NCBI RefSeq assembly: GCF_008704795.1 | Contig: NZ_CP023690.1 | Span: 5,280,501 to 5,344,500 of the forward strand | Reading direction: 5' to 3' | Source of the DNA: Streptomyces spectabilis | GTDB lineage: Bacteria > Actinomycetota > Actinomycetes > Streptomycetales > Streptomycetaceae | DNA length: 64,000 nucleotides | Part shown: piece by piece, positions 60,587 through 64,000 of the stretch | How the letters are laid out: each line of letters starts with the position of its first letter | Numbering within the stretch: position 1 is the first letter of the stretch | Made by a program: the position numbers and the translations under genes | The notes under the pieces: generated by a model | What the model saw: the letters and a program-made list of their open reading frames with translations, nothing else | Database searches by the model: none | What the model was told of the DNA's origin: nothing

Positions 60587-60625
60587 GAACCCCAGGTCGT
60601 GTAGGTCACGATCTGGGGTTCTTTT
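60587..60625 (+). terminator. Intrinsic terminator of tRNA-Thr
   Basis: 15-base arms (60587-60601 with 60607-60621, one G-U or mismatch) around TAGGT, followed by TTTT (60622-60625). Confidence 0.9.
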
Positions 60626-60779
60626 GTGTTTGCGCCTCCGTGGGGGGCGGGTGTGTACCGCATGGGTGCCGTGCGTGGGGCTGTGTGTAGTGGACAGATC
60701 CGGGTGGGGATCCGTGTGGTGGGGCGTTATGTACGGGGGTGGCCGGGGTCTGCCTACGATGCGCCGACCAAGGAGAGGG

Positions 60780-62318
60780 GTGGGGCGGGTGGAGGGGGCG
60801 GTCGTCGGGTTCGGGGGTGTGGCCGCGGCGTGGCCGGAGCGGGTCGCGTTGGTGGAGGCCGATGGCGGGGTGATGACGTACGGGGAGCTGGAGCGGCGGG
60901 TGCATCGGCTCAGCCGGGCGCTCGCGCGGCTCGGGGTGCGGCCGGGGGAGTGTGTCGCCGCGATGCTGCCCAATGGGCGGGCCTTCTTCGAACTGCGGCT
61001 TGCCACCGGGCAGTCGGGGCTGTACTTCACGCCGTTCAGCCATCACTTCACCGCGCCCGAGGTCGAGCATGTGGTGGTGGACAGTGGGGCTCGGGTCGTG
61101 GTGGTGGACGTCGAGTTGGTCGGTGTCGCCGGGGCCGCGCTCGACGCGGCGGGGGTGCCGCGTGAGCGGCGGGTCGTGTGGGGAGGATCGGCGCCGGGCT
61201 GGGTGGCGTACGAGGAGCTGCTCGCCGCCGAGCCCGCCACGCCTCCGGCCGAGCGGCGCGCGGGTGGCGTGATGCTCTACACCTCCGGTACGACGGGGCG
61301 GCCCAAGGCCGTCCGCAGGCAGTTGTCGTCGGCGCTGCCCGGGCCGAGCCCGTACGAGCTGGACTTCATGGCGCGGTGCGGCGTCGGCCCCGGGCCGTTC
61401 ACGCAGCTGTGCGCGGCGCCGCTGTACCACGCGGCGCCGGGCCTGTTCGCGAACATGGCGCTCCAGCTCGGCCACACCGTCGTTCTCGCGGAGCGTCCGC
61501 GCACCGAGGACTGGCTGCGCCTCGTCGACCAGCACGCCGTCGACTTCCTGTTCACCGTGCCCACCGTCCTGCACCGGCTGCTGCGGCTGCCCGCCGAGGT
61601 CCGCGAGCGGTACGACACGTCGAGCCTGCGCGCCGTCGTGCACGGGGCCGCGCCCTGCCCCGAGGACGTGAAGCGGCGCGCTATCGACTGGTTCGGTCCC
61701 GTGCTGTACGAGTTCTACGCGGCCACGGAGGGCGGGGTGACCGCTGTGGACAGCGCGGGCTGGCTGGCCAGGCCCGGCACGGTCGGCCTTCCGATGGCCG
61801 ACGTCGGCATCCGCGTCCTCGACGAGGACGGGCGGCCGCTGCCCGCGGGGGAGACGGGCGGCGTCTACTTCCGGCCGGTGGTTCCGTTCGCGTACCACCA
61901 GGACCCGGACAAGACCCGGCGGTCCATGCGGGAGGGGTACTTCACGGCGGGCGACCACGGATACCTGGACGCCGACGGCTGGCTCTATCTGCGCGACCGG
62001 CGCACCGACCTCATCGTCTCCGGGGGCGTGAACGTGTACCCGGCCGAGGTCGAGGCCGTGCTGCTCGCGCACCCCGAGGTCGCCGACGCGGCCGTCGTGG
62101 GCGTGCCGGACGAGGAGTGGGGGCAGCGCGTCGGGGCCGTCGTGCGCCCCGAGGCGGGTGTGGACGCGTCCGACGGGCTCGTGGAGCGGCTCGTCGCGCA
62201 CTGCCGGGGCGCGCTCGCGGGGTTCAAGGTGCCGCGGGTGATCGAGGTGCGGGCGGAGGTGCCCCGGTCGGAGGCCGGGAAGGTGCTGCGGCGCGAGGTT
62301 CGTATCAACCGCAGCTGA
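60780..62318 (+). CDS. Acyl-CoA synthetase (AMP-dependent)
   Basis: A 512-residue adenylate-forming enzyme that activates a carboxylic acid to its CoA thioester. Core motifs are [19 protein letters not shown] (A3), YEFYAATEGGVTAVDS (A5), YFTAGDHGYLDADGWLYLRDR (A7-A8) and SEAGKVLRRE with the catalytic lysine. The start taken is GTG 60780 with AAGGAG 4 bases before; ATG 60759 is an alternative. Its convergent neighbour is a TetR regulator, and an unknown protein follows. Substrate chain length cannot be told. Confidence 0.88.
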   Translation: MGRVEGAVVGFGGVAAAWPERVALVEADGGVMTYGELERRVHRLSRALARLGVRPGECVAAMLPNGRAFFELRLATGQSGLYFTPFSHHFTAPEVEHVVVDSGARVVVVDVELVGVAGAALDAAGVPRERRVVWGGSAPGWVAYEELLAAEPATPPAERRAGGVMLYTSGTTGRPKAVRRQLSSALPGPSPYELDFMARCGVGPGPFTQLCAAPLYHAAPGLFANMALQLGHTVVLAERPRTEDWLRLVDQHAVDFLFTVPTVLHRLLRLPAEVRERYDTSSLRAVVHGAAPCPEDVKRRAIDWFGPVLYEFYAATEGGVTAVDSAGWLARPGTVGLPMADVGIRVLDEDGRPLPAGETGGVYFRPVVPFAYHQDPDKTRRSMREGYFTAGDHGYLDADGWLYLRDRRTDLIVSGGVNVYPAEVEAVLLAHPEVADAAVVGVPDEEWGQRVGAVVRPEAGVDASDGLVERLVAHCRGALAGFKVPRVIEVRAEVPRSEAGKVLRREVRINRS

Positions 62319-62320
62319 GG

Positions 62321-63010
62321 TCATAGGCCGGATCCGTTCAACCACGCGGTGATGTCCGCGAGTTCGTCGCGGTACAGGCGTTCCGGGTCCGTGATCTGGG
62401 GGCGGAGCAGGCCGTCGATCTCCAGGGTGACCAGGCCGTGCAGTCGGCCCCACAGGCGCAGGGAGCGGGCGAGCACCGCGGGGGTGAGGGCCGGGAAGGC
62501 GGCGCGCGCCACCTCCGTGAAGGCCGGGTCGAAGTCCCCCCAGGAGTAGGGGGACGCGGTGTCGGCCGCGCCCTCGGTCGTCGCGATCTCCACGATGCCC
62601 AGGCACAGTTCGTACTCGGCCTCGGTGCTGTCCCGTGTCTGCGCGTGCGGGCTGCGGCCGCTGAAGAGCAGCCGGAACTCCTGCGGGTGGGCGAGGGCCC
62701 ACGCGCGGTAGGCGAGCCCGTGCGCGAGGGCGCGCCCGGCGGGCTCCCGCGCGCCCTCGCGGGCCGTGCGCAGATGCGCGGCGAGCGCGCGGTACGCGTC
62801 GGCGGCCAGCGCCGCGAGGAGGGCCTCGCGGGTGTCGAAGTAGCTGTAGAAGGTGCCGGGCGCCATGCCCATGTCCCGGGCGATCCCCCGCAGTGCGACG
62901 GCGTCGGTACCGCCCTCCACCAGGTGTTTCAGCGCGGTGGCCTTGATCTCGGCGGTGGTCTGGGCACGGTGGCGCGCGCGTCTGCTGGCGCCTTCCTTCG
63001 GGCTGGTCAT
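62321..63010 (-). CDS. TetR/AcrR family regulator with DUF-type (WHG-like) C-terminus
   Basis: A 229-residue repressor. The HTH part is TTAEIKATALKHLVEGGTDAVALRGIARDMGMAPGTFYSYFDTREALLAAL (about 20-70). The C-terminal domain has the TetR_C_13/WHG-type pattern FRLLFSGR and LWGRLHGLVTLEIDGLL. The ATG at 63010 is used; ATG 63019 is as good. Divergent from the unknown gene at 63141 and convergent with the synthetase, either of which it may regulate. Confidence 0.88.
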   Translation of the reverse strand: MTSPKEGASRRARHRAQTTAEIKATALKHLVEGGTDAVALRGIARDMGMAPGTFYSYFDTREALLAALAADAYRALAAHLRTAREGAREPAGRALAHGLAYRAWALAHPQEFRLLFSGRSPHAQTRDSTEAEYELCLGIVEIATTEGAADTASPYSWGDFDPAFTEVARAAFPALTPAVLARSLRLWGRLHGLVTLEIDGLLRPQITDPERLYRDELADITAWLNGSGL

Positions 63011-63140
63011 GAGCACCATGGTACGGCGGACAAAGATTGAACACTGTTTGGAGTTTGGCCGGTGTTCGGCATACGGTCCTGTCGTACGGCGACGGCGCGA
63101 CCCGCGCCGGCCGCCGCGTACCCCTGCCTGAAGGAGCGCC

Positions 63141-63905
63141 ATGACCAAGCACGCGTACGGACCCGGCCCGATCAAGGGCTACGACGTCGGCCCCCTCTCC
63201 ATGGAGGCCGCGTTCACCTCGGACTTCCCGCTCGCGGACGGCGTCGGGCTGCAGGAGATCGTCGACAAGCAGGAGGTGGAGCGGCGCGTGATGGACGCGC
63301 GTCCCGGCATGTACGCGAAGTACATGCCGAGCCGGTTCGACCCGCTGGGCGGGCGCCACCACACCGGTGGCCGCTACCTCTTCGAGACGTGGGCCGACGT
63401 GCTCGACTACGAGCGGTTCACCAGCCAGGAGCTGGAGTTCGAGCCGGGCGTGAAGTTCTGGAGCCGTCCGTTCTTCCTGGACGTGGAGCGGTACGTGTGG
63501 CGGGTCGCGGGCGCCCACAACTTCGCGCCGCTCGACACGCACCACGTCAGCCGCTTCGAGCGGCTGCGGTACGAGGGTGACGCCGAGGCCGCGCTCGACC
63601 GCGCCTGGGCGCGCGTGCGGGACGAGGCCGAGAGCCGGGGCCTGGGCGGCGCCTGGCTCCTGCACCAGCCCGAGCACCGCCTGATCGGCCTGCACACGAT
63701 CGCCGCCGCGGCCGACGAGCTGGCCGGCCCCTCCTGGCTCGGCCCACTGCTGCCCGCCGCGCTGCGCGCGGAGCCCGTCTTCGACCGGGTCAGCGCGCTG
63801 CTCTCGCTGTGGCTGCCGAAGTCCCGCCACGCGGGCGGCGCGCCCTCGGCGTACCCGATGTCGCCGCCGCTGCCGCTGCCCACGGTCGCTCCGCAGGAGG
63901 TGTAG
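63141..63905 (+). CDS. Conserved hypothetical protein (254 aa)
   Basis: I do not recognise the family. The protein has no signal or membrane helix. It starts MTKHAYGPGPIKGYDVGPLS, with a long aromatic-rich middle (GGRYLFETWADVLDYERFTS, VKFWSRPFFLDVERYVWRVAG) and a Pro-rich tail. The ATG has GGAG about 8 bases upstream (AAGGAGCGCC). The divergent TetR gene and the nearby acyl-CoA synthetase suggest lipid or small-acid metabolism; that is inference. Confidence 0.75.
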   Translation: MTKHAYGPGPIKGYDVGPLSMEAAFTSDFPLADGVGLQEIVDKQEVERRVMDARPGMYAKYMPSRFDPLGGRHHTGGRYLFETWADVLDYERFTSQELEFEPGVKFWSRPFFLDVERYVWRVAGAHNFAPLDTHHVSRFERLRYEGDAEAALDRAWARVRDEAESRGLGGAWLLHQPEHRLIGLHTIAAAADELAGPSWLGPLLPAALRAEPVFDRVSALLSLWLPKSRHAGGAPSAYPMSPPLPLPTVAPQEV

Positions 63906-63938
63906 GCCCGCGCGGTCAGCGCTCGACCTGCCCCGGAC

Positions 63939-63982
63939 GGGGGGCGCGCCCCGCACGCGCACGTGCTCGGCGCGCGCCCCCC
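63939..63982 (+). terminator. GC hairpin after the unknown gene
   Basis: 10-bp stem GGGGGGCGCG (63939-63948) with CGCGCCCCCC (63973-63982), loop 24 bases, 34 bases past the stop. Confidence 0.55.
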
Positions 63983-64000
63983 TCGCGGGTCCTACATCCA

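Noticed and set aside
60606..63962. Open frame of about 1100 codons on the minus strand across the acyl-CoA synthetase and TetR genes
   Set aside because: No domains and Arg/Pro-rich shadow composition, while the sense-strand genes have full family motifs.

Overview
The window is chromosomal DNA of a Streptomyces or very close relative. The evidence is the very high GC content with G/C-rich third codon positions, frequent GTG/TTG starts, a WhiB-like regulator, BldG, a 6C RNA, a Tad-pilus locus with a DUF4244 pilin, a TMP kinase fused to a membrane domain, and a lysine-tailed topoisomerase I. From memory of family context, about 4.9-60.6 kb follows the conserved S. coelicolor order of roughly SCO3540 to SCO3580 (WblA, two ArsA-like ATPases, Crp, Nth, MarP-like protease, NhaA, AcsA, Tad genes, BldG, H+-PPase, TopA, Tmk, HolB). 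No database search was run.

Layout. 0-5 kb is the more accessory part: a truncated nSTAND1 NTPase with an N-terminal HTH, then a leftward operon (DUF5994 protein, small membrane protein, small unknown protein, acyl-CoA desaturase), then a divergent second DUF5994 gene and tRNA-Pro(CGG). 5-12.3 kb holds a metallophosphoesterase, a YqeY protein, a class A PBP, WblA and two overlapping ArsA-like ATPases. 12.3-20.4 kb holds DUF4177-RidA, a NUDIX hydrolase, an MBL hydrolase, a nucleotidyltransferase, Crp, endonuclease III, a CoA-pyrophosphatase-like NUDIX protein and a MarP-like protease. 20.4-33.6 kb holds an epoxide-hydrolase-like protein, a holin-like protein, NhaA, AcsA, a SulP-STAS-carbonic anhydrase fusion, a deacetylase-like lipoprotein, a P-loop ATPase, a Fic-like protein and a HAD phosphatase.

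33.6-39.6 kb carries the 6C RNA and a translationally coupled Tad locus (Ssd/TadZ, TadA, TadB, TadC, DUF4244 pilin, TadE-like, TadG-like). The last of these has no stop codon before it runs antisense into the convergent helicase gene. 39.6-46.8 kb contains the helicase, bldG, its ATP-binding partner, the H+-pyrophosphatase and a lipoprotein. 46.9-60.4 kb contains a methyltransferase/TetR pair with two palindromic operators, a PrmC-like methyltransferase, topA, the Tmk fusion, holB and a tripeptidyl-aminopeptidase-like lipoprotein. 60.5-64 kb contains tRNA-Thr(CGT), an acyl-CoA synthetase, a TetR regulator and an unknown protein.

Most of the window is housekeeping and developmental core. The least explained parts are the paired DUF5994 genes with a shared 13-bp motif in inverted orientation, the AT-richer structured gap between the Fic-like and HAD genes (a candidate 6S-like RNA locus), the stop-less tadG-like frame, and the double palindrome covering a methyltransferase start codon.
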